Source: an uncultured Roseibium sp. (lineage in GTDB: Bacteria > Pseudomonadota > Alphaproteobacteria > Rhizobiales > Stappiaceae). From it: a stretch of 64,000 nucleotides of DNA. The stretch spans positions 186,001 to 250,000 of the forward strand of contig NZ_CANMNP010000007.1 of NCBI RefSeq assembly GCF_947499295.1. The letters are read 5' to 3'. Shown here one piece after another: positions 9,078 to 17,774 of the stretch; position 1 is the stretch's first letter, and every line of letters starts with the position of its first letter. The translations under genes and the position numbers were made by a program. The notes below the pieces were generated by a model, which made no database searches, was not told the origin of the DNA, and saw only the letters and a list, made by a program, of their open reading frames with translations.

Positions 9078-10502
9078 ATGGCGGACGCTCGCACTTTCTT
9101 CAATGAAATGCTCGACGAGACCGGGAACCCTCGCACTCCATATGCCAGGCTCTCAAATTGGCTTGAAGACAAGCCCGCCAACTTCCTTTCCAAAAAGAGC
9201 CGAGATGCCGAAACGATCTTTAGACGTCTCGGCATCACTTTTGCGGTCTATGGTGCCGAAGAGGCAACCGAGCGCCTGATTCCCTTCGACCCGATCCCCC
9301 GTGTGATATCGGCTAGGGAATGGCGGCGCCTGTCAGCCGGCATCGATCAGCGTGTACGAGCGCTGAATGCGTTCATGCATGATATCTATCACCGGCAGGA
9401 GATCCTGAGAGCCGGCAGAATACCTGCCGATCTGATCTTGCAGAACGAGGCGTTTCTTCCGGAAATGGCCGGGTTCACACCCGCGCGCAAAGTCTACGCG
9501 CACATCATCGGTACAGACCTCGTCAGGGTGTCAGAGAACGAATTCTACGTTCTTGAAGACAACACCCGCACACCGTCCGGCGTCTCCTACATGATGGAGA
9601 ACCGGGAAACCATGATGCGCCTGTTTCCCGAACTCTTCCAGATGCATCGTGTCGCCCCGGTCGAGCAATATCCGGAAAGCCTTCGCCGCACCTTGGAAAG
9701 CGTCGCTCCGGACTTGTCCAAGTCAACCCAGACTGTGGTCGTCCTGACACCGGGCATTTATAATTCCGCTTATTTTGAACACGCGTTTTTGGCAGACTCA
9801 ATGGGCGTTGAACTTGTCGAGGGCCGAGATCTCTTTGTCGATGCAGGCAAGGTGTTCATGCGTACGACGCGTCAACCGAAGCAGGTCGATGTCATTTACC
9901 GGCGCATAGACGATGCGTTTCTGGACCCCCTCACCTTCAATCCGAACAGCATGCTAGGCGTACCGGGATTGTTTGACGCCTATCGGGCCGGCAATGTCAC
10001 GATCTGCAATGCACCCGGAACCGGCATCGCGGACGACAAGGCGATCTATGCATATGTGCCCGACATCATCGAGTTCTATACAGGTCAAAAGCCTATTTTG
10101 AACAACGTGCCGACCTGGAACTGTTCCCGCCCCGACGACCTTGCCTATGTTTTGGACAATCTTGAAGAGATTGTGGTGAAGGAAGTTCACGGATCCGGCG
10201 GCTATGGGATGCTGATAGGTCCAACTGCGTCGAAGCGGGAAATTGCCGAATTCCGGAAGGTTTTGGAATCCAATCCGTCCAACTACATTGCGCAGCCAAC
10301 CTTGGCCTTGTCGGCCTGCCCGACACATGTGGCATCGGGCGTTGCCCCGCGCCATGTGGACCTGCGCCCGTTTGTCCTGATCGGAGACAGGGTTCGCATC
10401 ACTCCCGGCGGCCTGACCCGAGTTGCACTGAAAAGGGGGTCGCTTGTCGTGAACTCCAGTCAGGGCGGCGGCACCAAAGACACCTGGGTACTTGAGGATT
10501 AG
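9078..10502 (+). CDS. Circularly permuted ATP-grasp protein (type 2), putative peptide ligase
   Basis: 474 residues, GGGGAGG just before the ATG. The sequence fits the family formerly split as DUF404/DUF407: an N-terminal DEMLDE/TGNPRTPY region, then LEDNTRTPSGVSYMMENRE (~160-178), the nucleotide-binding loop VKEVHGSGGYGM (~370) and a C-terminal catalytic strand region PFVLIGDRVRITPGG followed by NSSQGGGTKDTW. ATP-grasp enzymes of this type are predicted to join a carboxylate to an amine, making a peptide or amide. It is the first gene of a tight operon with alpha-E, transglutaminase and Anbu genes, a gene set noted by comparative genomics as a probable peptide-synthesis or tagging system. 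The substrate is unknown. Confidence 0.88.
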   Translation: MADARTFFNEMLDETGNPRTPYARLSNWLEDKPANFLSKKSRDAETIFRRLGITFAVYGAEEATERLIPFDPIPRVISAREWRRLSAGIDQRVRALNAFMHDIYHRQEILRAGRIPADLILQNEAFLPEMAGFTPARKVYAHIIGTDLVRVSENEFYVLEDNTRTPSGVSYMMENRETMMRLFPELFQMHRVAPVEQYPESLRRTLESVAPDLSKSTQTVVVLTPGIYNSAYFEHAFLADSMGVELVEGRDLFVDAGKVFMRTTRQPKQVDVIYRRIDDAFLDPLTFNPNSMLGVPGLFDAYRAGNVTICNAPGTGIADDKAIYAYVPDIIEFYTGQKPILNNVPTWNCSRPDDLAYVLDNLEEIVVKEVHGSGGYGMLIGPTASKREIAEFRKVLESNPSNYIAQPTLALSACPTHVASGVAPRHVDLRPFVLIGDRVRITPGGLTRVALKRGSLVVNSSQGGGTKDTWVLED

Positions 10503-11453
10503 ATGCTCGGAAGAACCGCTTCTTCGCTGTTTTGGATGTCGCGTTATCAAGAGCGCGCGCTAAACGTCACACGCCTGCTGGAAGTGGGCTACCGTGGCGC
10601 CATCATGTCTCACATGGGCCAGGAGCACGGCACACATTGGACTTTCGCACTTACCTGCGCCGGCTGTGAAAGCGGTTTTCAGGCCAAATACGACGAACTG
10701 GCTCTTCGAAATGTCACCAACTATCTGATCTTTTCCAAAGACAATCCGGCAAGTGTCAGGAACAGCCTGGAACATGCGCGCAATAATGCCCGCGCTGTGC
10801 GTACCAGCATCACGGCTGAGCTTTGGGAGGCAATCAACACAACCTGGATCGAGTTTGCCGAAGTCAATCCGCAATCGATAACGCAGGAAAAACTCCCCGA
10901 CTTCATGGCCTGGGTGATCCATCGCGAACATCTCTGCCGGGGAGCCTTCCTGAACACAGTACTGCGGGATGACGGTTATTGCTTCAGCCAGATGGGCAAC
11001 TTCGTCGAGCGTGCCGACAACACCGCCCGCATCTTGAACACACAATATTGGGTACTTCTGCCGGACAACGATATTATCGAAGACGGTTCGACGGACCGTT
11101 TCCAGTGGTCCGCGATCCTCAGGGCGCTTTCCGGTCGCAGAAGCTACCGATTCGCCTATTCAAATGGCCACCTGAAGGCTTTCAATATCACCGAGTTTCT
11201 CGTGCTCAGGAAAGAAATGCCACGGTCTCTGGCGCACTGTTACGATTGGATAAGCGATACCGCGGAAGACCTGGAACAATTCTATGGCTCAAGCGAGCCG
11301 AGCCTACAGCTTGCAACCGACATCGCAAAAGAATTACGGCAAAAGCAAATGCGGGAAATCTATCAGGAAGGCCTCCATGAATTCCTGACCGATTTCATCG
11401 GCAAGAACAACCAGTTCGCCCAACAGCTTTCCGAAGACTACAACTTTGCCTGA
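10503..11453 (+). CDS. Alpha-E domain protein (DUF403)
   Basis: 316 residues. The ATG follows the ATP-grasp stop codon with no gap, so translation is almost certainly coupled. It opens MLGRTASSLFWMSRYQERA and ends KNNQFAQQLSEDY, with an all-helical composition and the conserved FVERADNTARILN segment near residue 165, as in alpha-E proteins. The family has no assigned catalytic activity and is nearly always encoded next to a type 2 ATP-grasp gene. It is thought to act with it, perhaps as scaffold or second subunit of the ligase. Cytosolic: no signal peptide or membrane segment. Confidence 0.88.
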   Translation: MLGRTASSLFWMSRYQERALNVTRLLEVGYRGAIMSHMGQEHGTHWTFALTCAGCESGFQAKYDELALRNVTNYLIFSKDNPASVRNSLEHARNNARAVRTSITAELWEAINTTWIEFAEVNPQSITQEKLPDFMAWVIHREHLCRGAFLNTVLRDDGYCFSQMGNFVERADNTARILNTQYWVLLPDNDIIEDGSTDRFQWSAILRALSGRRSYRFAYSNGHLKAFNITEFLVLRKEMPRSLAHCYDWISDTAEDLEQFYGSSEPSLQLATDIAKELRQKQMREIYQEGLHEFLTDFIGKNNQFAQQLSEDYNFA

Positions 11454-11474
11454 CCTGAGCCCCGGACCGACCCC

Positions 11475-12293
11475 ATGAGACTGACTGTCCGACACACGAC
11501 CCGATACCGCTACGACACGCCATTGGCCAATGCCATGCAGCAACTCAGGCTGACACCTGAAGATGGTCCCTCACAGACGATCGTGGAATGGTCCATCGAC
11601 GCTCCCGGCATTGAGCGTGCCACCACTTACAAGGACGCCTTCGAGAACCGGGTGCATATGGTCTCCAGAAGCGAGCCGGTGGAGACGGTCGAGATAACGG
11701 CGTCGGGCACCGTCGACACCATCGATACGAATGGTGTCATCGGGCACGAACCGGATGCAGGTGCTCCCACCCGCCTCTATACGCGCGTGACACCGTTGAC
11801 CCAGACCAATCAAGCGATCCGCAAACTTGCAACACTTGCCGAAAGCCATGACAAGATCGCAGGCTTTCACGCCCTCATGCATGCCATTCGCGATAAGGTG
11901 GAATACAGGATCGGCGTCACTGAGACCCATGCATCCGCCACCGCTGCACTGGCTGCTGGCGAAGGCGTGTGCCAGGATCACGCGCATATATTCATAGCGG
12001 CCGCTCGCTCGATCGGCATTCCAGCCAGATACGTCTCTGGATATTTGCTTCTGGAAGAAGAACAGGCCTCCGAAGCACATCATGCCTGGGCCGAGGTTCT
12101 GATCAATGGCCTGGGATGGACCGGATTCGACATCTCCAATGCCATGTGCCCGACCGACCGCTACATTCGCCTCACGACCGGGCTCGATTCGCGATCCGCA
12201 GCGCCCATCAAAGGACTTCGTTTCGGCGGTCTTGAAGAAAATCTTCAAGTAGAAGTGGATGTCGCACAGGCTGCTTTGCAACAGCAGCAATAG
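11475..12293 (+). CDS. Transglutaminase-like cysteine protease with N-terminal beta domain
   Basis: 272 residues, 21 bases after the alpha-E gene. Residues ~1-80 form the bacterial transglutaminase N-terminal domain (MRLTVRHTTRYRYDTPLANA). The catalytic core follows with Cys in GEGVCQDHAH (~residue 161), His in AHHAWAEV (~197) and Asp in WTGFDISN, giving a complete Cys-His-Asp triad. No signal peptide is present, so it is predicted cytosolic. In this operon type it is expected to hydrolyse or transfer peptide/isopeptide bonds, possibly processing the product of the ATP-grasp enzyme. That role is inferred from context. Confidence 0.88.
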   Translation: MRLTVRHTTRYRYDTPLANAMQQLRLTPEDGPSQTIVEWSIDAPGIERATTYKDAFENRVHMVSRSEPVETVEITASGTVDTIDTNGVIGHEPDAGAPTRLYTRVTPLTQTNQAIRKLATLAESHDKIAGFHALMHAIRDKVEYRIGVTETHASATAALAAGEGVCQDHAHIFIAAARSIGIPARYVSGYLLLEEEQASEAHHAWAEVLINGLGWTGFDISNAMCPTDRYIRLTTGLDSRSAAPIKGLRFGGLEENLQVEVDVAQAALQQQQ

Positions 12294-12361
12294 CTGTCAT
12301 AAGGCAAAGACCTAAGCCGGGTTTCTGAAGCCCGGAATTGAAGCATGGGCGGGGCTTTGGA

Positions 12362-13093
12362 ATGACCTATTGTGTCGGTTTGAAATTGGACCGTGGGCTG
12401 CTGTTTGCATCGGACACCCGAACCAATGCCGGTGTCGACAACATAGCCACATTCAAGAAGCTGCACACCTGGGAAGAACCCAACGAACGCGTCATAACGT
12501 TGTTGTCGGCTGGCAATCTGGCCATTACTCAGGCTGTCGTCTCACTGCTGAGCGAACACATCACATCTGTTGAAGACAGTCGGGCCACGCTTATGACGGC
12601 CAAGACAATGTTTCAGGTTGCGCGCCTGGTCGGCAGTGCTGTGCGCGAGGTCAAGGAAATCGACGGCGAAGCGCTGGCGACCAGTGCTGAAAGCTTTTTC
12701 GTAACCTTCATTCTGGGCGGGCAGATCAGGGGCGAAGAGCCGCGCATGTTCCAGATCTATGCTGCCGGAAACTTCATCGAAGTCTCTGAGGACACGCCGT
12801 TTTTGCAGATCGGTGAGCACAAGTATGGAAAACCTATTCTGGACCGGGTGACCCGCTCTGACATGCGCCTCGGCGAAGCGGCAAAGCTTGTCCTTTTGTC
12901 TTTCGACTCAACCTTGCGTTCCAACCTGTCCGTCGGCATGCCGATCGACATGCTTCTCTACAATACCGATACCTTCTCGACCGAGCGTCAGGTTCGCATT
13001 GAGCAGAACGACCCTTATTTCCGGAAGCTTTCTCAAAGCTGGTCAGACAAGTTGCGGGAAGCGTTCAGCGATATCGATGAGTTTGAGGTCTAG
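12362..13093 (+). CDS. Anbu, bacterial proteasome-homologous peptidase
   Basis: 243 residues from the ATG at 12362. The translation begins M-T-Y-C-V-G-L-K-L, so removal of Met exposes Thr1, the Ntn-hydrolase nucleophile, followed by FASDTRTNAG (Asp near 17) and a Lys in ATFKKLHTW near 33. A longer start at 12338 would bury Thr1 and is rejected. Anbu is the ancestral beta-subunit family related to the proteasome and HslV. Reported Anbu structures form open helical rings, and no dedicated unfoldase is encoded here. It closes the operon of ATP-grasp, alpha-E and transglutaminase genes, 68 bases after the transglutaminase stop. Confidence 0.9.
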   Translation: MTYCVGLKLDRGLLFASDTRTNAGVDNIATFKKLHTWEEPNERVITLLSAGNLAITQAVVSLLSEHITSVEDSRATLMTAKTMFQVARLVGSAVREVKEIDGEALATSAESFFVTFILGGQIRGEEPRMFQIYAAGNFIEVSEDTPFLQIGEHKYGKPILDRVTRSDMRLGEAAKLVLLSFDSTLRSNLSVGMPIDMLLYNTDTFSTERQVRIEQNDPYFRKLSQSWSDKLREAFSDIDEFEV

Positions 13094-13161
13094 CCTCCAT
13101 TCAGCCTGTCAGGCTGCCGTCATAAATCCGCAGTAGATGCGTACCGGAAATTCCGGAGTTC

Positions 13162-14592
13162 ATGTCCATGAGCAATGCCAGCACAACATCGGATCTCAAA
13201 CCTGTTTCCTGGACCAGGGAACCGGCGCAAGAGCCGCTTGAGGAAAACGACGACGCCTTGAGAGCCGTGCGCGAGATGATCAAAGCCGGTGAGCGGATCC
13301 AATTGGTGGATCTCCTGAAAAAATGGGACCCACTGGACGTGATGCAGTTGCTCGTTCGCCTCCGGCTTAAACACGCTCGAAAACTCTTTCAATGGCTTCC
13401 GGCCAATCCATCGATCAAGGTCGTTGCAGAGCTTCGCCCCGAGTTTCGTTCCATATTGATGGAGGAAAGCACGCTCGAACAGTTTCGCGACATTCTTGCA
13501 GGTCTTGACCCGGAAGACGCGGTGGAAATTCTAAACGAATTTCCAGATGACGCCGCCGAAGAGCTGATCGCAAGATTGCCCGACATCGAAGATATCGGGA
13601 CGCGCGGGTCCTATGCCGACGACACGGCCGGGCGCGTGATGGCGAGAAAGTTTGTTGCCCTACCGGAGGAGTGTACTGCAGGCGACGCCGTCGCCCAGAT
13701 GCGAGCGGAAGCAAGCGGGATCCGCAAGGTGTTCACGGTCTATGTAACAGATGCGAAAGGCCGGCTGACGGGCACTGTCGAGGTCGGCAAGCTGCTATTG
13801 GCCCCCAATCAGACGCAGCTCAAGAAGATCATGAACAAGGACGTGATCGCTGTTTCGGCCGACACGGACCAGGAAGAAGTCCTCAGACTCGCGCGCAAAC
13901 GCGACATGCGCACCGTCCCGGTGGTGTCCGGGGATGGTCAACTGATTGGCCGGATTACCCCGAAACAGCTGACCCGGATTGCGGCAGACGAAGCCAACGA
14001 GGATATGCTGCTTATGAGTGGTGTGTCAGGTGAAGCCCGCTCGGATGATACCGTTTTGCGGATCGTCAAGGGGCGCCTGCCCTGGCTTCTTGCCGGCCTT
14101 GTCGGTGCGAGCGTTGCTGCAACCGTGGTCGGTTCATATGAAGATCAGCTGGCGGAAGCCGCCATTCTTGCAGCTTTCATCCCCGTAACAATGTCCATGG
14201 CCGGAAATGCCGGTCTACAGGCATCGGCTGTTGCGGTTCAAGGCATCGCTACCGGCGCACTTTGGTCCGGCGACATCTTTTTCCGGCTCATGAAGGAATT
14301 TGTTGCAGCGCTATTCAACGGCGCCATTGCCGGAACGTTGCTCGGCTGTCTGGTCTTGGGCGCATCAATGATCGTACCTCTTGAAGATCCGGTGCGACTT
14401 GCGCTCGCCACATCGCTTTCACTCTTGTGCGTGACCACGCTTGCGGCAATGGTCGGAGCAACGGTCCCCATTGTGCTGGACAAGATCGGCATTGATCCTG
14501 CCATGGCAATCGGTGTCTTCATTACGTCATCAAACGATGTGCTGGGAGTGTTGATCTTTTTCCTTATGGCAACGACTTTTTATCTGGCCTGA
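13162..14592 (+). CDS. mgtE: Magnesium transporter MgtE
   Basis: 476 residues with the standard MgtE architecture. A cytosolic superhelical N domain contains LDPEDAVEILNEFPDDAAEE, a CBS pair lies at ~150-280 (FTVYVTDAKGRLTGTVEVG and RTVPVVSGDGQLIGRI), and five membrane helices from ~300 include the pore segment MAGNAGLQASAVAVQGIATG. MgtE is a Mg-gated channel importing Mg ions, closed when the N and CBS domains bind Mg. Either ATG at 13162 or 13168 could start it; GGAG lies just upstream of the first. The gene follows Anbu by 68 bases and ends three bases before the convergent ATP12 gene. Confidence 0.95.
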   Translation: MSMSNASTTSDLKPVSWTREPAQEPLEENDDALRAVREMIKAGERIQLVDLLKKWDPLDVMQLLVRLRLKHARKLFQWLPANPSIKVVAELRPEFRSILMEESTLEQFRDILAGLDPEDAVEILNEFPDDAAEELIARLPDIEDIGTRGSYADDTAGRVMARKFVALPEECTAGDAVAQMRAEASGIRKVFTVYVTDAKGRLTGTVEVGKLLLAPNQTQLKKIMNKDVIAVSADTDQEEVLRLARKRDMRTVPVVSGDGQLIGRITPKQLTRIAADEANEDMLLMSGVSGEARSDDTVLRIVKGRLPWLLAGLVGASVAATVVGSYEDQLAEAAILAAFIPVTMSMAGNAGLQASAVAVQGIATGALWSGDIFFRLMKEFVAALFNGAIAGTLLGCLVLGASMIVPLEDPVRLALATSLSLLCVTTLAAMVGATVPIVLDKIGIDPAMAIGVFITSSNDVLGVLIFFLMATTFYLA

Positions 14593-14595
14593 GGA

Positions 14596-15369
14596 CTAGC
14601 CCTCTTTGAGGACCAAAACGGCGGCATCAAACTCTGCTCGCTTGTAGGTCCGAATTTGCGCAGCTTCCGCGTCCTCGCCCCAACGCTCGATATTGAAGTC
14701 TTCTTCCACATGCGCCGCAGTCCATGCGCTTTCTGCATCCAGCTGCCCTTCTTTTAGGGCAAGTGCCAACAACGCGGACCCTGTCACACTGGTAATTGTG
14801 TGAAGGGCTGCAAGCTGCAAGGGTGTAACTGCATCAATATGATTTCGATATGCCGAAAGCAGATCGTCAGCTTGTGGTGCATGAACAATGCCTTCGATCA
14901 AGACAAACCTGCCACCCAGGAGCCCATCTGCCCAATTGACGACCGGATCCCAGATGGTCCGCTGCGTTTCTACAAGGCTTTCGGGTTCGTCTGCCCTATA
15001 GCAAAGCGCATCATTGCCTGCGAACCGGGTGATATCGTCAGCAACTTCACCGAACCGGACACGCACTGCGTCTTGCGCCGAATTGGCAATCCGTGTGAGA
15101 GGCATGTTCGCAGGATTGATTTCCTTCTCCTGGGCGTTCCATTCAGCAGCAACAGCCGCGCCAAGGGCGTCTGACGGCAAGACCAGTGTCTCACGACCCG
15201 GTGTTTTGACCGGCCGGCCATCGAGGTGAATTTCAAATCCGCTATCACCCGCAACGTGCTTTGCATCCTTGTAAAACCGCTTGGGCAACTCCCGCCTGGA
15301 GAGTTCACGCGCACGCTGCTCCGGATCCTTGACCGCTTCTTCTTGTAAGGCTTCAAGAAAGTCACGCAT
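14596..15369 (-). CDS. ATP12-family F1-ATPase assembly chaperone
   Basis: 257 residues. Contains the ATP12 hallmarks LPKRFYKDAKHV, HLDGRPVKTPGRETLVLP near residue 45, EWNAQEKEINPANMPLTRI and a C-terminal ERWGEDAEA segment. In mitochondria Atp12p chaperones the F1 alpha subunit; alphaproteobacterial homologs are believed to help ATP synthase assembly. The start ATG overlaps the stop of the upstream HAD gene by one base (TGATG), so the two are translationally coupled. The pairing with the HAD gene, with an RluC-type synthase and crcB further upstream, is common in Rhizobiales. Confidence 0.92.
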   Translation of the reverse strand: MRDFLEALQEEAVKDPEQRARELSRRELPKRFYKDAKHVAGDSGFEIHLDGRPVKTPGRETLVLPSDALGAAVAAEWNAQEKEINPANMPLTRIANSAQDAVRVRFGEVADDITRFAGNDALCYRADEPESLVETQRTIWDPVVNWADGLLGGRFVLIEGIVHAPQADDLLSAYRNHIDAVTPLQLAALHTITSVTGSALLALALKEGQLDAESAWTAAHVEEDFNIERWGEDAEAAQIRTYKRAEFDAAVLVLKEG

Positions 15370-16049
15370 CACATTGTTTCCTTGTGAATTTTCATAACCT
15401 CTGACACGGCAAATTTGAGTTCTTCAAAGTTTTGAATAATTTGATCCGCCCCCTCTTCGACGAGACGGGAATGGTCATGATAGCCCCATGTGACGCCAAT
15501 GGCATGCGCACCGGCCGCCTTGGCCATAGCCATGTCGAATCCGGTATCGCCAAGCATGACGGTGTTCTCAGGCTCGACTCCCGTTTCTGCAATTGCGCGA
15601 AGCACCATGTCCGGATGTGGTTTTGAGGGAGATGTATCGGCAGTCTGGATCGTCACAAACCGTCCATGAAGGTCATGACTGTCAAACATATGCCGAACGC
15701 CACGCATCGCCTTTCCTGTTGCAATCCCGAGCAAGAAGTCTTCACGTGCATGAAGCTGGTCAATCGCCTTGCGAGCGCCCGGATAGAGCGGATCGAGATC
15801 CAGACCTTGACTGCGTCTTGAAACCTTCGCCTCTCTGTACGCTGCGGCCATCGCGGGAACTTTGTCAGCATGCGTTGTGCCAACCAGATCCAGAAACGCT
15901 TCTTCAAGCGACCGACCAACAATTGACAACGCCGTCTTTCGATCGGGCATAGGAAGGTCAACTGCGGCGAAACCTACCTTTAGTCCATGAAAGATGGTGT
16001 TTTGACTGTCCACCAATGTGCCGTCGACATCAAAAAGGATCAGATACAT
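15369..16049 (-). CDS. HAD-IA family hydrolase (phosphatase)
   Basis: 226 residues. Motif I is LFDVDGTLVDS at the N-terminus, motif II Thr lies in GIATGKAMRG, a Lys in PSKPHPDM is motif III, and MLGDTGFDMAMAKAAGAHA is motif IV. This is a complete HAD phosphatase with a helical cap, resembling phosphoglycolate phosphatases; the true substrate is unknown. It overlaps ATP12 by one base. In related genomes it usually lies just after the RluC-type gene, but here a block of four other genes intervenes. Confidence 0.88.
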   Translation of the reverse strand: MYLILFDVDGTLVDSQNTIFHGLKVGFAAVDLPMPDRKTALSIVGRSLEEAFLDLVGTTHADKVPAMAAAYREAKVSRRSQGLDLDPLYPGARKAIDQLHAREDFLLGIATGKAMRGVRHMFDSHDLHGRFVTIQTADTSPSKPHPDMVLRAIAETGVEPENTVMLGDTGFDMAMAKAAGAHAIGVTWGYHDHSRLVEEGADQIIQNFEELKFAVSEVMKIHKETM

Positions 16050-16465
16050 AGGGCCCCAAAAGGAAGACTTGCCGGCGCCGGAGGGAACCGGAAATCGAAG
16101 ATGAGTTTGCTCTCCCGCATGTGCAGCGTTTTGGCTTTGCGGTCAAGAGCAGCACCGGGGAACCGCGCATGCTGGCAGGAATACCGATCGGCAAAAGCTG
16201 CCCAATCCCCTTCTTTCCAACTTCTTGTTTTGGATATCGCCGAATTTAGCTGAGCGCCTGAAAATTGCCTCTTTATCTTGGTTATCGCACACCCGGACAC
16301 ACTTAACGTTCGGTTAACCACGTTTCTAAACGCCCTGGTTACCATGAACGGTAATAATCGTCAGGCCGGGTGGGCATGACTATTTGGGGCAGCTTTGTCA
16401 CCAAAGAACACGGATTTTGGGACGCAGCTTGAAAAAGCTGCGCGAACGAGAGTGGTTTTGTCTGA
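16050..16465. other. Divergent intergenic region between the HAD gene and the DUF2778 gene
   Basis: About 415 bases without a convincing gene. It must hold divergent promoters. A CtrA-type site lies at 16303-16318. A minus-strand frame at 16040-16345 is open but has no ribosome-binding site, overlaps the HAD start and looks like chance. Confidence 0.55.
16303..16318 (+). promoter_or_regulatory. Predicted CtrA-binding site (TTAA-N7-TTAAC)
   Basis: The sequence TTAACGTTCGGTTAAC matches the full CtrA consensus of alphaproteobacteria exactly. It lies about 150 bases upstream of the DUF2778 transpeptidase-like gene. CtrA is the cell-cycle response regulator that activates many envelope and division genes. 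Binding is predicted from the motif only. Confidence 0.6.
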
Positions 16466-17701
16466 ATGCCTCAGAACAAACAATGCACCAGCCGCCGTAG
16501 GCATGTGACACCCAAGACAATCCAGCGCACTTTTTTGACGGCACTTGGTGGTGCAACGCTGCTTATCGCCGGATTTGCCGCCATTGCCGCCTTTATGAAC
16601 CCTGCAATGGCACCCGCTCAATTTGCCAAACTCCTTGGTTCTGTTGACGAACTGGCCTCCGCGCAGCATTCAGGGTTTGCTTCGTTGGATAAAGACGCTC
16701 AACACCCAGCTGCGCAGATTTCAGATCAAGCAACAATTGGCATCACTCTGACAGGGCAAGCTGGCACGGTCGCTGTTTCATCGGCGACGGCCTCTTTCGA
16801 TGTCGCAGCCGAACGCGAAGCGTCCGCAAAAAAGATCGCCAAAGAAGCTTTGGCAGCAAAACTCGCGCACATGAAGCTGGCACGCAGCCTGTTGGCCGCT
16901 CAAAAGGCTTCTCAACTGGCAGAAGCGTTGCCTGCACCGACAGTCACAGTCGCGGCGAACCAAAGCGTTGGCACTTTGGCCGAAGCATTGGTGACGACAA
17001 GTGCAGAGGCCCCAGTTAGCGTCGTCGCCTCAATTGCCACATCTTCCCCTATCAAACCGGGCGCAATCCTTCCCCCTGCCCCAGCTGTAAAGCCAAATCC
17101 GCCGCGACGCGCAAAACCGGCTTCTCGCGCTACTGCGGACGACAGTGTGAAACCACGTAACACTGCGCCCGCCCTTGCATATGCGGCGCCCGGCGATCCT
17201 AAGAACGAGGAAGCTGGTGTTTTCAGTGGAATTGGCAAACTCTTCAACGGCGCTCGAGGCGGATTGCCTGGTCGAGGAAGCGGTATCGCCGTTTACGACA
17301 TCAGCGCCGCAACAGTTCATATGCCAGACGGCACCAAGCTTGAAGCACATTCCGGGATCGGTCATCGCATGGACAATCCCAAATACGCATATGTGAAGAA
17401 CCTCGGGCCGACACCCCCGAATGTCTACAAATTGCGCATGCGCGAACGCCGTTTTCACGGTGTAGAGGCAATACGCATGCTGCCGCTCGACAAGTCTGCC
17501 ATGAAAGGCCGGGACGGTATGCTGACCCATACCCGCCTCCTGAGGAACAGCATCGGGTCTCATGGCTGTGTCGCCTTCAAGGATTACAACAAGTTTCTGC
17601 GTGCCTATAAGAGCGGCAAGGTCAAAACTCTGATCGTTGTTCCATCCATGAACAAGCTGCCGACCTATATGGCGAAACTTCAGAGGCAAAGCGGCGCTTG
17701 A
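16466..17701 (+). CDS. DUF2778 (Tlde1-like) L,D-transpeptidase-fold protein, membrane anchored
   Basis: 411 residues. An N-terminal basic stretch and hydrophobic helix (residues ~24-44) act as signal anchor. Residues ~45-250 are a low-complexity Ala/Pro/Ser/Lys-rich linker that could span the periplasm. The C-terminal domain (~270-400) starts SGIAVYDISAATVHMPDG, has HSGIGH, and carries THTRLLRNSIGSHGC with His355, Ser365-His366-Gly367-Cys368, the YkuD-like catalytic signature. Such enzymes cut or cross-link peptidoglycan stem peptides. The domain is shared with the T6SS effector Tlde1, but no T6SS or immunity gene is nearby and the protein is anchored, so a housekeeping cell-wall role is more likely. 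Confidence 0.85.
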   Translation: MPQNKQCTSRRRHVTPKTIQRTFLTALGGATLLIAGFAAIAAFMNPAMAPAQFAKLLGSVDELASAQHSGFASLDKDAQHPAAQISDQATIGITLTGQAGTVAVSSATASFDVAAEREASAKKIAKEALAAKLAHMKLARSLLAAQKASQLAEALPAPTVTVAANQSVGTLAEALVTTSAEAPVSVVASIATSSPIKPGAILPPAPAVKPNPPRRAKPASRATADDSVKPRNTAPALAYAAPGDPKNEEAGVFSGIGKLFNGARGGLPGRGSGIAVYDISAATVHMPDGTKLEAHSGIGHRMDNPKYAYVKNLGPTPPNVYKLRMRERRFHGVEAIRMLPLDKSAMKGRDGMLTHTRLLRNSIGSHGCVAFKDYNKFLRAYKSGKVKTLIVVPSMNKLPTYMAKLQRQSGA

Positions 17702-17774
17702 GATCTCTTGCGAGTGTCTTCCCGATTGGCTATGCCCTAGAGTATAGCCACTCCCGTTCGGCCAGGAGCCTCCC

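Noticed and set aside
16040..16345. Possible 101-aa gene upstream of the HAD phosphatase
   Set aside because: No ribosome-binding site, overlaps the HAD start and the CtrA site, and the composition is unlike a protein.
16466..17701. T6SS effector Tlde1
   Set aside because: The catalytic domain is related, but a membrane anchor, long linker and lack of T6SS or immunity genes make a housekeeping role more likely.
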